Under the pieces are notes generated by a model. The model was not told the origin of the DNA. It saw only the letters and a list, made by a program, of their open reading frames with translations, and made no database searches. Source: Gonatopus flavifemur (lineage: Eukaryota > Arthropoda > Insecta > Hymenoptera > Dryinidae). From it: a DNA stretch of 64,000 nt. The stretch is taken from NCBI GenBank assembly GCA_018340375.1, contig JAFFJZ010000085.1:186001-250000 (forward strand). The letters run 5' to 3'. Both the position numbers and the translations under genes were made by a program. Shown here one piece after another: positions 1-10,056 of the stretch (positions are counted from its first letter, which is position 1; each line of letters begins with the position of its first letter).

Positions 1-191
1 AATCTACATGTATTACAAACTGAGGTTGGTACCCATGGCTTATCCAAGTTTCTCATCGACGTCCCATAACATTTGACGTATAAGGATTTTATGAGGTCAT
101 TAATTGATCGACGGTAAGGATCGGTTTCATACTTTCCACAAACGTAACAAAATGTATGAACTCTATTAGCGCAAGGATTTCTTGAACTCAT
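1..191 (-). CDS. Partial N-terminus of uncharacterised Cx2C...Cx2C protein (family of the 29-30.7 kb gene)
   Basis: Reading the minus strand from an ATG at 191-189 gives an open frame of about 63 residues that runs off the left edge of the window. It contains FCYVCGKY near the start and VCNTCR at the visible end, a Cx2C...Cx2C pair about 40 residues apart. The same layout (FCYICGNY ... VCSTCVRELRKW) starts the gene at 28993-30692, so the two are paralogues or copies of one mobile family. A pair of Cx2C motifs suggests a zinc-binding N-terminal domain, which fits a DNA-binding role in a transposase; that is inference. The ATG is upstream of the first Cys pair in both genes, which supports this start. 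No stop or frameshift is visible in the part seen. The rest of the gene lies outside the window, so intactness is unknown. Confidence 0.6.
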   Translation of the reverse strand, partial: MSSRNPCANRVHTFCYVCGKYETDPYRRSINDLIKSLYVKCYGTSMRNLDKPWVPTSVCNTCR

Positions 192-1019
192 TCTTCTGCT
201 TCTATTCACAGCTACACAAAAATTAAAAACTCACTATGTAGAAAAACTACGATTTACACGAGATTAATCTGTCAGCCTCCACTGAAACTTGATCTCTAAC
301 GAGGATAGATATATACCATGGAACAAATGATATCATCTACGCATCCTACCATCAAAACGCTACAACGTTATTCAAAGAATGATCAATCGAAAAATAAAAA
401 CCCTAACTGCAAAGAATAATCACTAAAAAAGGAAAAGTCTACCTTCATGAAATTGATTGCAGGAACAGCTCTCTCGATGTATACCGATACTGGAAACCTA
501 ATCACTTGCCCTCTAACGGTCGAAAGAAAGAACTAACGATATAGTCGTCGCACATACTTGTGAACTTGTAAGGTTGGAGTCTATATGAAGAGAAATAAGC
601 GAGTAAACTGATTTTTCGCTAGGTTCTATAGATGTGGAACTTGCTATTTCGGTATAACTACATATTTAAATGAAAGAATAGATTACTAAACCGCACTGCT
701 CCCTGAGATACGTAGGAGTGAGAGCTTGTTGGTCTGGAATTTTTCCATCCCGAAAAGAATGAGCCATTCCACTCGCTGCTTTCTAGGTTACGTAGATGTA
801 GTAGTTTGTGAGTTTGGAGTTCGTTCATATACAGAGAAAGGAAAAATAGATAAATCATCAAAACGACTGAGAATTTGTGTGTTTAATGGAAAATGAGCTG
901 TTTAACTTGTTGTTTATAGAGTCAGGTGGGTCAGCCTGGTTATGGTTTAGTGAGGGTGGTTTTTAAGGGTTGTTTCTTGAGTTCCTGGAAAACCCTGACC
1001 TGATGGGGTGAAAAGGGCT
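192..1019. other. Non-coding stretch with faint direct repeats
   Basis: I see no convincing gene. Around 660-870 there are two loosely similar segments with TACGTAG followed by GAGTG/TAGTAGTTTG and TTGGAGTTCGT/TTGGTCTGGA, suggesting an old tandem duplication of roughly 90-100 bp. The segment nearest 192 may hold the promoter of the minus-strand gene at 1-191, but I recognise no motif. Confidence 0.3.
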
Positions 1020-1433
1020 CCAGATTTGGAATCAGCGAGCCCAAAAACGTAGGATGAACATAGTCTGATCCCGAGCAAAATTTTTTTCGATTTTTGTGTG
1101 GATGGCTTGATACCCTGAATGGTAAAATTTCAGATTACGATATCTTAGTGCAAAAAATAGATATTTGAAAAAACCCAAATAGGTTTGGAGGGGGAAGGGT
1201 AGTACTTTTGATTGCCATACTACGTTTTCTGATAAATTTTTTTCTGGTTCGATTACAGAACCTCAAAAACAGCAAAAAACCGCATTTTTTGCACTTTCAG
1301 GTTAGGATATCTCGAAAACCAGACGTATAGGAGCAATTCTGAGCTCGGTTTCGGATTCAGCGCGTCAAAATCCTTCGGGTATACTAAGTCTGGTCTCTGG
1401 TTCTGGACTTTCGTCAAATTTTGTCGGCCTGTG
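1020..1433. repeat. Terminal fragment of the CACAGGCC-TIR element family
   Basis: The last 150 bases (about 1265-1433) match the right terminus of the 27925-31675 element: the order AACCTCAAAAACAG, a GGATATCTCGAAAACC-like segment, CCAGACGT, GGATTCAGCG, TCAAAATCCTTCGG and finally GGCCTGTG. The element ends at 1433 and is followed by TTA, the same trinucleotide that flanks the 27.9 kb element. The other end is not clear, so this is probably a truncated or highly diverged non-autonomous relative. Confidence 0.55.
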
Positions 1434-1639
1434 TTATCATGAATGTCATTGTTGCATGAAGATTATTTTGGTGGAGGAACTAAATCGTATTGATGCATTT
1501 TTTCAGGTGTCGTATTCGTAGTATTATCACACGTCATCAAAATATTCAGCCGGATCATATCTATCAATAGAATTCGATTGTATCAACGAAGCACCTCTTT
1601 GATTGTTCGAAACTCCCTGGTACCGAATTCCATGTCGGC

Positions 1640-2105
1640 TGTATTGGAGCCGCCATATTGAATTTCGGGAAACCGAGCCCGGATTCGTGTTCAGCGACCC
1701 CAATAACCCTCAGGTACAGAATTTCACGAGAACCAGCAATGTTTCGGATTCCAAGTTCGCCATTTCGGAATCGCCATATTGGATTTTGGAGAACCAAGCC
1801 CAGATTCCTGTTCAACGACGCTCACAACCCCCTAGCATCGATCTTCACGGGAATCGGTGATGTTTCGAATTCCAAGTCCATCATATTGCAACTGCCATAT
1901 TGGATTTTGGAAAACCAAGCCCGGATTCGTGTTCAGCGACGCTCACAACCCTTCAGTACCGATTTCCACGGGAATCGGTGATGTTCCGAATTCCAAGTCC
2001 ACCATATTGGAACCGCCATATTGAATTTCTGAAAACCAACCCTGGATTCGTGTTCAGCGACCCCGAAACCCCCATATACCCATTTCTAGTGCAGTTGGGA
2101 GAGTT
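1640..2105. repeat. 121-bp tandem array, about four diverged copies
   Basis: The phrase GGATTCGTGTTCAGCGACC recurs at about 1681, 1801, 1922 and 2043, giving a unit of 120-121 bp. Each unit also holds a CATATTGRATTT or CCATATTGGATTTTGG segment. The same unit length and the same word order (GGATTCG, TCAGYGACCCC, CCATATTGGATCCGCCAT) occur in the array at 48181-48700 inside the Transib-like element, so this array may be a relic of a related element's subterminal region. Overlapping short open frames here are artefacts of the repeat. Confidence 0.8.
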
Positions 2106-2119
2106 CGATGTTTCAAACC

Positions 2120-3081
2120 GCAATAATAGAAATGGAGGGTCAAAAAGGAAAAGCGCAAATTGAAAGAAGGATGAGACAAGGATGCTCACTATCACCATTG
2201 ATTTTCAATTTGTATACATAAGGAGCGATGGACAAAGTGAAGGAGTGAGTGCAATGGAAATTACAGATTCAAGGTGAAAATGTAAGCATGTTGAGATTTG
2301 CGGATGATATAGCTATGTTAGCTACTGAGTTAGGAAATATTCTCAACACTATGGAAACAATATTATGAGAAAACTATTGTATTTCAAATAAGGACGGAAC
2401 AAAATTCATGATTCGTACAACAGCGGAAATATCAAGAAGAACGAAAATCAAAGTGGATGCAGAGACAATTCAGCAAGTCAGAGAATTCGAATATCTAGGA
2501 AGCGAATGTACAGAAAGTGGTGAAAGCGGAAGAGATATAAGAGCAAGAATAGCACAAGGAAAACAGGCTTTTCACCAAGAGACACCTTTTCAACAGTTAC
2601 TATGTTCGAAGAATATTAGCTTAGCAGGAAGGAAGAAATTCCTGAAGAATTACGCTTGGAGCACAGGATTATTGGTTGCGAAACTTGGACAATTGGGAAA
2701 ACGGACCAACGAAGACTAAAAGCTTCTGAAATGTGGTGTTATAGGAGGATGCTCAGAGTAAAGTGGATAGAGAAAGTAAGAACTGAAGTACTTGAGAAGG
2801 TAAATGAATAAGACGTCTCTTGAGACATGTGGTGAAGAGAAGAACTAATCTGATAGGACACACATTAAGGCATGATAGCTTATTGGAAACAATATTGTGA
2901 GGAAAAATGAATGGTGAAACTCGGAAAGGTGGACCTATAATAAATGAAGTTATATGAAGCAAATTATACAAAATAAGGGTTTCGTAGATATGCTGGAATT
3001 GAGCGGTTAGCGTATAATAGACCGGGTTTGATGATTCCATCAAGCCGGTCATGAGACTGATTACTTCATGATTATGATGAT
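2120..3081 (+). pseudogene. Decayed 3' end of an RTE-like LINE
   Basis: This stretch parallels 53800-54712 base for base in order: GTGAGACAAGGATGCTC (the R-Q-G-C-S reverse transcriptase motif), the FADDIA catalytic segment near 2300, an EFEYLGS segment near 2490, and the conserved EMWCYRRMLR segment near 2730. It ends in ACTGATTACTTCATGATTATGATGA, matching the tail of the other copy. Only a 103-residue frame (2408-2719) survives; there are stops and indels on both sides. It keeps the tryptophan codon TGG at about 2732 where the 54 kb copy has TGA, which shows that the latter is a mutation. No endonuclease domain is present: the copy is 5'-truncated, as is usual for LINEs. Confidence 0.85.
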
Positions 3082-3771
3082 ATACGACATACCGTACTAC
3101 ACAGGAATTTATCATGAAATCCTTATAGATAAGTTCTTCAGTATAGTCACTGGTATTTCTCCCATGAAAATTTCATGATACGATCCTATAAAATACGATT
3201 GATACGATGACAAACGATAGTTTAGGTTATTCAATTCCTGAATAACGTCGGAAATCCACGATTCAGAAACCTCATAGAAAAGCGTAGGGAATATCTATCG
3301 TTCCCTTCCGTAGTTCATTATTTTTCCGTAGAAAAAATAAATTTGAATAGAATGAACCCAAACAATCATCATATATCATTAATCGTGCTCCAATCGTCAT
3401 ATAGCAATAATGACTAAAATGTTTCTGGATCTATTCCATTCGGGTTCATCTTTTTCGGGTCACCAGTTTCTCAAGTTTATTCACACTCAGGTCAATTGAC
3501 CCCCACCATCGATGGAGAAGTTTCAGCAGAGTGAGAATGAGAATTTCAGCGAGTTTTCAATACCACAAGAAAGAGAAGCGAAATTTTCAGGAACAACTCA
3601 TGCGCCAACCACTGAAGGACGTTGGTTCGCAAGTACCTATCTTCTGTGAGTGAATTTTGTGGTTCCTTGGATCCCTGACATGGGAATAATAATAGGTAAT
3701 TTAAATAAATTATAGACTATTATATCAGGTGAATTATGTAATATAGACAATTTTTATTTATTAGGTGTGCA
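3082..3771. other. No gene recognised
   Basis: AT-rich sequence with no open frame of note and no clear repeat structure. It separates the LINE tail from the mariner element. Confidence 0.3.
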
Positions 3772-3921
3772 AGTTGAAACTCGGCTCTAAGTTGGTTGCA
3801 TTAAACAAAGTATTTGAACGCATCCAATTCGTCCGCCAGTTTGAATATATGTAGCGTGGACATTGTGGTTGTCATATCAGTCATTCTCAAGTAGTAATTT
3901 CCTGTTTATCAATTTTATGAG

Positions 3922-5472
3922 ATGGATTTCGATTGACAACATTTTCGCCATTGTATTCTATTCTGTTTTCAAATGAATAAAAATGCTGCCCAAGCTATGG
4001 AATTGATTAATACGACATCGGGTCAACATTCTGTGAGCCATTCAACAGTGAAAAAGTGGTTTACAAGATTTCGTAATGGAAATTTCAGTCTTGAGGACGA
4101 TCCACGTCTAGGTGCAATAAAAAAATCAGAGGCTGAAGAACTTGAAGTTTTACTGAATGAAAATCCATGTCAAACTCAAGAAGAGCTTGCAGAACAGTTA
4201 GGAGTTACTCGTCAAGCAATTCCACTTCGATTCGCATGCATTGGCAAAAATACAGGAGGAAGGAAAATGGGTTCCTCATAAACTGACGGAAGAAAATAAA
4301 AGACAAAGAGTTGCCGTTTGCATGAATTTGCTTTCTCGGTTCAAGAGGAAGAATTTTCTGCATAAAATCATTATAAGTGATGGAAAATGGATTTTGTACG
4401 ACAATCCTAAACGTAGAAAAGCATGGGTTGATCCGGGCCAGCCATCTACATCAGTTGAAAAACCGAATATTCATGCAAAGAAGGTTTTACTCCATGTCTG
4501 GTGGGATTGGAAAGGAATCATTTACTACGAGCTTCTCGAACCTGGCCAAACTATCACAGCTGAGCGTTTACGGGCCCAGCTAATCAAAGTAAGTGATGCT
4601 CTGGAGGAAAAGAGGCTATTTACGGGGCAAGGAAGGCGAAAAGTTATGGTGCTGCATGATAATCATCCACGTGGACGCAGCACGTCCACATACAACAAAA
4701 CCAACCGAGGAACTCATCTTCAATTGAGACTGGGAAGTTGTCCCTCATGCGGCATATTCACCAGACTTAGCTCCTCCTGATTATCACTTATTTAAATCAA
4801 TGTCGTCACCCGAAGGGAACATGAAGCTCCGACAAATGTTCAGAATAGATCATGATAGATCAGACTGAAGCTCTGTTGGAGCTCAAGTTTAGATTCGTAA
4901 ACGTTCGACGAAGGTCCGATGAACGTTGAAATGTCCACTTGAAAATAGTTTGAATGAACGTTTATAAAACGTTCATCGAACGTTTGCTAAAGGTTCGTTC
5001 GAGTTGCAATTTTTCGATCAAAGTTTTTTTCAAAGTATATTTTTCCACGAAAAAATGAAAGATTGGGGCATTTCTAACTATAATTGTAATTCCGTCTGAA
5101 ACATAAAAAACTGAAGGTTGAATGAATCTTCGTAGAATCTTTAATAAACGTTCTATGAACCTTCATTCAAGCTATTTTCAAGCGGACATTTCAACGTTCA
5201 TCGGACCTTCGTCGAACGTTTCCGAATCTAAACTTGAGCTCCAACGGAGCTTCAGTCTGATCTATCATGATCTATTCTGAACGTTCGTCGGAGCTTCATG
5301 TTCCCTTCGGGCATGTTTGAAGAAGCAGCACTTCATGAATATCGAAGATGTCCGTAAATGGCTGGATAACTATTTTTTCTCGAAACCACCAAGTTTCTGT
5401 CGTGAAGGCATTTATCTACTACCCGATAAGTGGCAAAATACTGTAGATGATAACGGCGAATATTTTAATTGA
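3922..5472 (+). pseudogene. Mariner transposase, inactivated
   Basis: The likely original start is the ATG at 3922; four codons later there is an in-frame TGA (3934-3936), then QHFRHC and the N-terminal helix-turn-helix region with STVKKWFTRFRNGNF. A frame change near 4222 leads into the frame at 4241-4780 with EEGKWVPH, then the first catalytic Asp region (SDGKWILYDNPKRRKAW) and the second (VMVLHDN). After another frame change the D34D signature SPDLAPPDYHLF is readable at about 4755-4790. The MITE at 4809-5311 interrupts it; the C-terminal part (from HFMNIEDVRKWLDNYFF to DDNGEYFN and a stop) continues at 5330-5472. All the domains of a roughly 340-residue mariner transposase can be traced, but the nonsense codon, at least two frame changes and the insertion make it non-functional. 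Confidence 0.88.
4809..5311. mobile_element. Long-TIR MITE nested in the mariner (copy 1)
   Basis: The first and last 25 bases are perfect inverted repeats beginning CCCGAAGGGAACATGAAGC. The inverted similarity continues inward for roughly 200 bp per arm (for example AACGTTGAAATGTCC near 4925 and GGACATTTCAACGTT near 5190). CA precedes and follows the element, so removing it restores the mariner reading order; this may be a 2-bp duplication. No coding capacity. Confidence 0.85.
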
Positions 5473-5599
5473 TAATGCTTGTAAGAAGTATTACTTTAAT
5501 AAAATTGAATTTGACAAAAAAAGCTGAGTTTCAACTTGCACATCCAATATATATACATATTGGAGAGATTCCAATATGTTTTGTGGATGCACTTGATCC

Positions 5600-6088
5600 C
5601 CCGAAGAGAACATGAAGCTCCAGAGAACGTTCAGATTAGATCTGTATAGGTCGGGGCGAAGGTTCATTAGAGCCAACTTCGAGATTCACGAAGGTTTGAC
5701 GAAGGTTCCACGAACGTTGAAATGTCCGCCTCAAAATACTTCCAGGAAATATAGATAGAACGTTCATTAAAGGTTCATCGAAAGTTTGATAAGGCTTCAC
5801 AGGAATATCTATACTTATATTGATTTATATCAATTTATGTTCATTAATTGATTGATTATTCATACAAATTGATGAAAATTGATTTAAGTATAGATATTTT
5901 TGTGGAGCTTCATCAAACCTTCGCTGAACCTTCAACGAACGTTCCATCTATGTTCCCTGAAAGTATTTCAACGTTCGTAGAACTTTTGTCAAATGTTTGA
6001 AAATCTGAAAGTTAGCTTCCATGAACCTTCGGCCCGATCTATATGGATCTGATCTGAACGTTCGCTGAAGCGTCATGTTCTCTTCGGG
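5600..6088. mobile_element. Long-TIR MITE (copy 2 of the CCCGAAG family)
   Basis: It begins CCCGAAGAGAACATGAAGC and ends with the inverse, GTCATGTTCTCTTCGGG. Internal motifs GAACGTTCAGATTAGATC and GAAGGTTC are shared with the copy at 4809-5311. It lies about 55 bp beyond the mariner's right end. No open frame is likely to be coding. Confidence 0.8.
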
Positions 6089-6767
6089 TTCGAGATGTGA
6101 AGAAAATCTTGTACGTGTTGAAAAAGTTACTAAATTTTTGAATGATTCATACAAAATAAGTATCAGAAAGCAAATATGTCTTTGAATTTTTCTCCAGAGT
6201 GAGAAGATGAAATTAATCGGAATAAAGATAGATGCATCTCAATTCAATCTAAAATTCGCTCCCAATTGAAGAAGAATATGGAAATCAACCTGAAAATCCA
6301 GAATCTTCAATATTTTCAAGAATGAAAACGTGAATCCTTACGCTTTATTTGAAACTGTGTCTCTGAGGAAGGACATTCCATTGCTGTGATGTTGAAAAAC
6401 GTGTCCCTGAAGGATTTCCACCTCTTTTGTGCAGCATTTGGACCATTGAACTCTATATCATACTGGAAGGGGCACTTCCCAAAACAAGACGGTGAGAGAG
6501 AGAAAAGTGAATGGAGTGAGAAGCTATCTCTGTTTACTATTACTGTCGGACCTGAAAATATTGATCATAACATATATTCAAACACGTAACCTCACAAATA
6601 TGACAGGGAGATCAGTTGAGATTTTGTTGTATTTTATCGCATTGCGTATGAACTACGTGATGATAGAATTGAAATGAATAAATTTCCATTAACAATATGT
6701 GTGAATATTAAAAAGGGATTCTTGAATGCCATTGCATGATTATGAATATGTACAATAAATAAATAAA
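6089..6767. other. No gene recognised
   Basis: AT-rich sequence upstream of the THAP gene. Short open frames at 6386-6677 have no recognisable motif. Any promoter for the THAP gene should lie in the last few hundred bases, but I see no unambiguous core elements. Confidence 0.3.
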
Positions 6768-7369
6768 ATGGTCAAGCGGTGCTGCATAAAACACTGTAAG
6801 AATGAGTGGATTCCGAACTCCGCGTTGAGTTTTCATAGGTAATTATCCTTCAAATGCTTAATTTGAGACAATACATATATACTATGTGCCCGTAACAATT
6901 CATTGTTATACAGACTTCATCATCTTTTTTCATCATTTTCCATTTGCATCCAAATTTTAAGGGAAAATATTATCAGTTCTCATTAAATACATTTCACACT
7001 GCAAAGAATGTGAACGGAAAATCATGATTTTCCATTTCAATTATACTTTTGTATTTATTCAGTTTTCCCAGAAACGAGAAGCGATATAAACAATGGTTGA
7101 AGATAATTCCTGCTCATCTACTAGTAACTGTTGCGAAAACTTCGGTCATATGTAGTGCACATTTTACTGCCAGCGAATTTACTAATAAAAGTAGTCCAAC
7201 GATGGAGAATTTATTGAAACATCCAGCAGTAACTACAATATTTGGAGATATAATTGTCGATCAATCAAAACAAGTTGATGGAGAAATGGAAGATTTTGAA
7301 CAGATTGATTGTAACCAATCATCTCACGTAACCCTGGTGAAAATGGAAGCGGATCATAAGAGTGAATAA
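6768..7369 (+). CDS. THAP-domain protein, two exons
   Basis: Exon 1 is 6768-6838, starting MVKRCCIKHC and ending in a donor (AG|GTAATT). Exon 2 is 7063-7369 after a TTTATTCAG acceptor. The split codon joins cleanly to give SFHSFPRNEKRYKQWL. The protein is about 125 residues. It has the THAP C2CH pattern: Cx3C at the N-terminus and CSAHF about 50 residues later, with the family's conserved Trp residues and Pro, and ends the domain with LLKHPAVTTIF, close to the usual AVPTIF motif. THAP domains are zinc-dependent sequence-specific DNA-binding modules found in transcription regulators and P-element-type transposases. After the domain there is only a short acidic tail, so this may be a small stand-alone regulator, a domesticated transposase fragment, or an N-terminal piece of a longer spliced gene. 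An AATAAA sits near 7629. No disabling mutation is seen. Confidence 0.75.
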
Positions 7370-8269
7370 AGCGCGACTGAAAACGTAACGGAAAAGTATA
7401 AGGAACGTATATGAAAAGTGACTGGAGCTGGTTCGGAAAGTATTTGGGGAGGGTATTGAAACAATTTAAGCGTATGTGAAGTTACTCTTCAGGAAGAGTG
7501 TCAGAAGAGAAAGTGACGCATTGTTATGAAAGTGATGGAAACATCACGAAAAAGTATCTGAAACGTGAAAAACCAATATAACTATTTTTCATGTCAAACC
7601 AAAATTGCATTAAAACCTATATTGAAGTAATAAATAAATGAGATTCAATGTTTTATTGAAGAATTTTTTAATTAATTCCAAAATCTGGATCTGTTTTAAT
7701 CATGGATCTAAGAATACTCTTGATGATGCCTAAAGCTCCAATTCAGACGAGGAATGTCTCGGTATAGGCGAAAGGGGAATCAGTGGGTCGCCATTTTGGT
7801 TGGCATAATGAAGACATTGATCATAGATGAGAGAGAGAGAGAGAAAGAAAGAGGAAGGATACGATGTCATAAGCAGTGTTTCCACATTCCCCCTTTTGAC
7901 TTCTTCTTTTTCGTCATTCCAGTTAATAAGGTAGCGTGATTGGGTGATTCCGTGAGAAAAAGGGGAAAGTGGAAACGCTGGTCATAAAACTGCCAGAGCT
8001 GCCAGATTGGCTCTTCTTCCTCATGGATTCTCATGAAGTTCGATTAAAAAGAATGACCAGTAGGAGAAAAAAACTCGGAGTCAATTTTGCAGCTCTGATA
8101 CACACCAAAGATAGATTGAGTATTCGGCTCGAGTCCGAAAAATTCGGGCTTACGGGAATTCGGGCTTATAACACTCTACCGAGAGAGAGAGAGAGAGAGA
8201 GAGCAATGTTTTCAACTAATATGGCGATCTGATCCAAGTTTATACAATTACCTCACTTCTAGTCGGTGA
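7370..8269. other. Non-coding, with GA microsatellites
   Basis: Contains the likely 3' UTR of the THAP gene and short purine repeats: GAGAGAGAGAGAGAAAGAAAG at about 7829-7850 and a (GA)n run at about 8181-8203. No convincing gene. Confidence 0.4.
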
Positions 8270-8442
8270 GCATCCACAAGTTTTGAATGTGCGTGTGTGA
8301 TTTTCTCCAGCCAAGAAAATGACGACCGATCACGTGATCATGCTCCATATCCAAATTTTGTCTATTGCGCATGATCATGTGATCGGCGGCTATGTTCTTG
8401 GCCAGAGAAACTCACACACGCACATTTGAAACTTGTGGACGC
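8270..8442. repeat. Imperfect palindrome (hairpin)
   Basis: CATCCACAAGTTTTGAATGTGCGTGTGTGA at the left pairs with TCACACACGCACATTTGAAACTTGTGGAC at the right, and the inner GATCACGTGATCATG pairs with CATGATCATGTGATC. Arms are about 75-80 bp with a short loop. Confidence 0.8.
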
Positions 8443-8713
8443 CATTGAACTTAATATTATACTAGAATGAGCACTCTTTGCTTTTTCTATAGTTTCGACC
8501 GGTCAGAGAGAGAGATCATACGTTGGGTGCATGGTATCTGTTCCTAACGAATGCAGTTTAGAGAGAGATAGGAAAAAAATTGGGAACCTCGTACTCTGTC
8601 TTGCTCATGTAATAAACTATATCACTCTGACCGCGCCAATCAGGGAAGTGCTCATCGCAGTATGTATAGAGTTCAATGGTGGACGCTCACCGACGAGAAG
8701 TGAGGTAACTGAA

Positions 8714-8962
8714 TCAACCATGGAGGAACAAGAACAGGAGGGAGCATAGTAGTGGAAGGGGTAAGATTTCTTGAAGCCGGAAGTGTCCGCCATTATCCTT
8801 CAAAAGAGACACCAGACTGAGAATGTATTTAGTGCACTTCAATGTGTTAGTTACGTATGTACACATATTACCAATATGGCGGCATACACGAAGAGACACC
8901 AAACTTGGCTTCACCCCACCACCACTGTGCTCCCTCCTGTTACTTCTTCCTCCATAGTATAA
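8714..8962. repeat. Inverted repeat with unique centre
   Basis: ACCATGGAGGAACAAGAACAGGAGGGAGCATAGTAGTGG at 8718 onward is the inverse of CCACCACTGTGCTCCCTCCTGTTACTTCTTCCTCCATAG ending near 8958. The roughly 150-bp centre carries no gene. Probably a MITE-like element. Confidence 0.7.
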
Positions 8963-9005
8963 ACTGTGCCCTGATCCCTTTTCCGTCTTCACCATGCTCC
9001 CAGCA

Positions 9006-9090
9006 GGAACAGGAACAAGTTTCGACCAATCAAAAGATTCAAAATTTTTCTCCTAATTTTTTGATTGGTCGAAACTTGTTTCAGCACCCT
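9006..9090. repeat. Short palindrome
   Basis: AACAAGTTTCGACCAATCAAAA (from about 9013) pairs with TTTTGATTGGTCGAAACTTGTT (ending about 9081); arms of about 35 bp around a short AT-rich loop. Confidence 0.8.
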
Positions 9091-9112
9091 TCCTAAATCC
9101 TTCTCAGACAGC

Positions 9113-9236
9113 GTTGCCAATAAAATTATGATACATGGCGTTGATTGGTAAATTCTGATAAAATCGACGATATGATTGGTTAATCCAAGAGAACTGACCA
9201 ATCAGCATTGCGTATCATAATTTTATTGGCATTGCT
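9113..9236. repeat. Inverted repeat
   Basis: GCCAATAAAATTATGATAC at about 9115 is the inverse of GTATCATAATTTTATTGGC ending near 9230. The inner parts are partly complementary too. Confidence 0.75.
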
Positions 9237-9249
9237 GATCCCAGGTAGC

Positions 9250-10056
9250 ACAAGGTTTGTGACAGTGCTGCTAGAATGGAGGGCGAGGACCTTAGAGCAT
9301 ATACTACTGGACCGAGCATTCAACCAAAAAAGTGGTCCACGCTATGTTGAGTGGAACAGGTATAGAAGTTGGGATGATCTCTCTTTCTAGTCCATCTTTA
9401 TTGGCTGCTCCAACGGAATGTGTCACGGATTCCACTGTTACAATCAATCAACTGTAAGTAGGAAAAGAGATCCTCCCGACTTGTATTGTCCTCTCTGTCC
9501 GCTAAGTCGAGACCATGTTGCAACACTGTTTAGATATGTAATGCTCGCTTCAATAGTATATGCTCTAAGGCGAGAACCGTCGAGGCTACCCCCTCTCCGT
9601 TACACGTACGTACACAAGTTTGATTGTGTCGCACACAATCATATTTTGTGTACGTTTGTGTGACGGAGAGGGGGTAGCCTCGACGGTCCTCGCCCTCCCT
9701 AGACCAAAATTCCCGGATGGGCGGGATTCCCAAATTCGCATGTGGACTCAGGTTCCTGGCCGGGACCCGCCATGTCCTGGCCACGTCCTGCCCGGGACCA
9801 GTCGGGTCCTGCCTGGAATCCCTGTGGTTCCCGCTCGGGTCACCACCTGGCTGGTCCCGGGCGGGAACCTGACTGGCCCCGAGCGGGAATCACAGGGGTT
9901 CCAGGCAGGACCCGGCTGGTCCCGAGCGGGAATCACAGGGGTTCCAGGCAGGGCCCGGCTGGTCCCGGGCGGGACCTGAGTCCACATGCGAATTTGGGAA
10001 TCCCACCCGCCCGGGAATTTTTGTCTGGGTCCATTCTAGCAGCACTGGTTTGTGAA
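9250..10056. repeat. Nested inverted repeats around a GC-rich palindromic core
   Basis: The outermost pair is CAGTGCTGCTAGAATGG (about 9263) with CCATTCTAGCAGCACTGG (about 10031). Inside it, a 9280-9322 segment (AGAGCATATACTACTGG) is the inverse of 9540-9575 (AGTATATGCTCTAAGG); 9585-9625 (CGTCGAGGCTACCCCCTC) is the inverse of 9665-9690; and 9705-9760 (ATTCCCAAATTCGCATGTGG) is the inverse of 9975-10015. The innermost 9750-9975 is very GC-rich, unlike anything else in the window, and holds two direct copies of a roughly 45-bp unit (GGTCCCGAGCGGGAATCACA). Open frames across it are by-products of low stop-codon density. Confidence 0.75.

Larger units (their letters stand above)
3772..5546 (+). 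mobile_element. Mariner-family DNA transposon, interrupted by a MITE
   Basis: Terminal inverted repeats match: the left end GGTGTGCAAGTTGAAACTC starts at 3774 and the right end (reverse complement GATGTGCAAGTTGAAACTC) finishes at 5544. The left flank is TA (3772-3773), the usual mariner target; the right flank is CA, probably a mutated TA. Without the 503-bp MITE (4809-5311) the element would be about 1.27 kb, the normal size for mariners. Confidence 0.9.

Noticed and set aside
1564..2198. Several overlapping frames of 80-107 residues on both strands
   Set aside because: They come from the 121-bp tandem array; the peptides repeat with the unit and share no family features.
4809..6088. The two CCCGAAG elements as the TIRs of one larger transposon
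   Set aside because: Each is independently bounded by its own perfect TIR pair, and one lies inside the mariner, so they are two separate insertions.
5491..6154. Minus-strand frames in the second CCCGAAG MITE
   Set aside because: They repeat between MITE arms and have no protein-like features.
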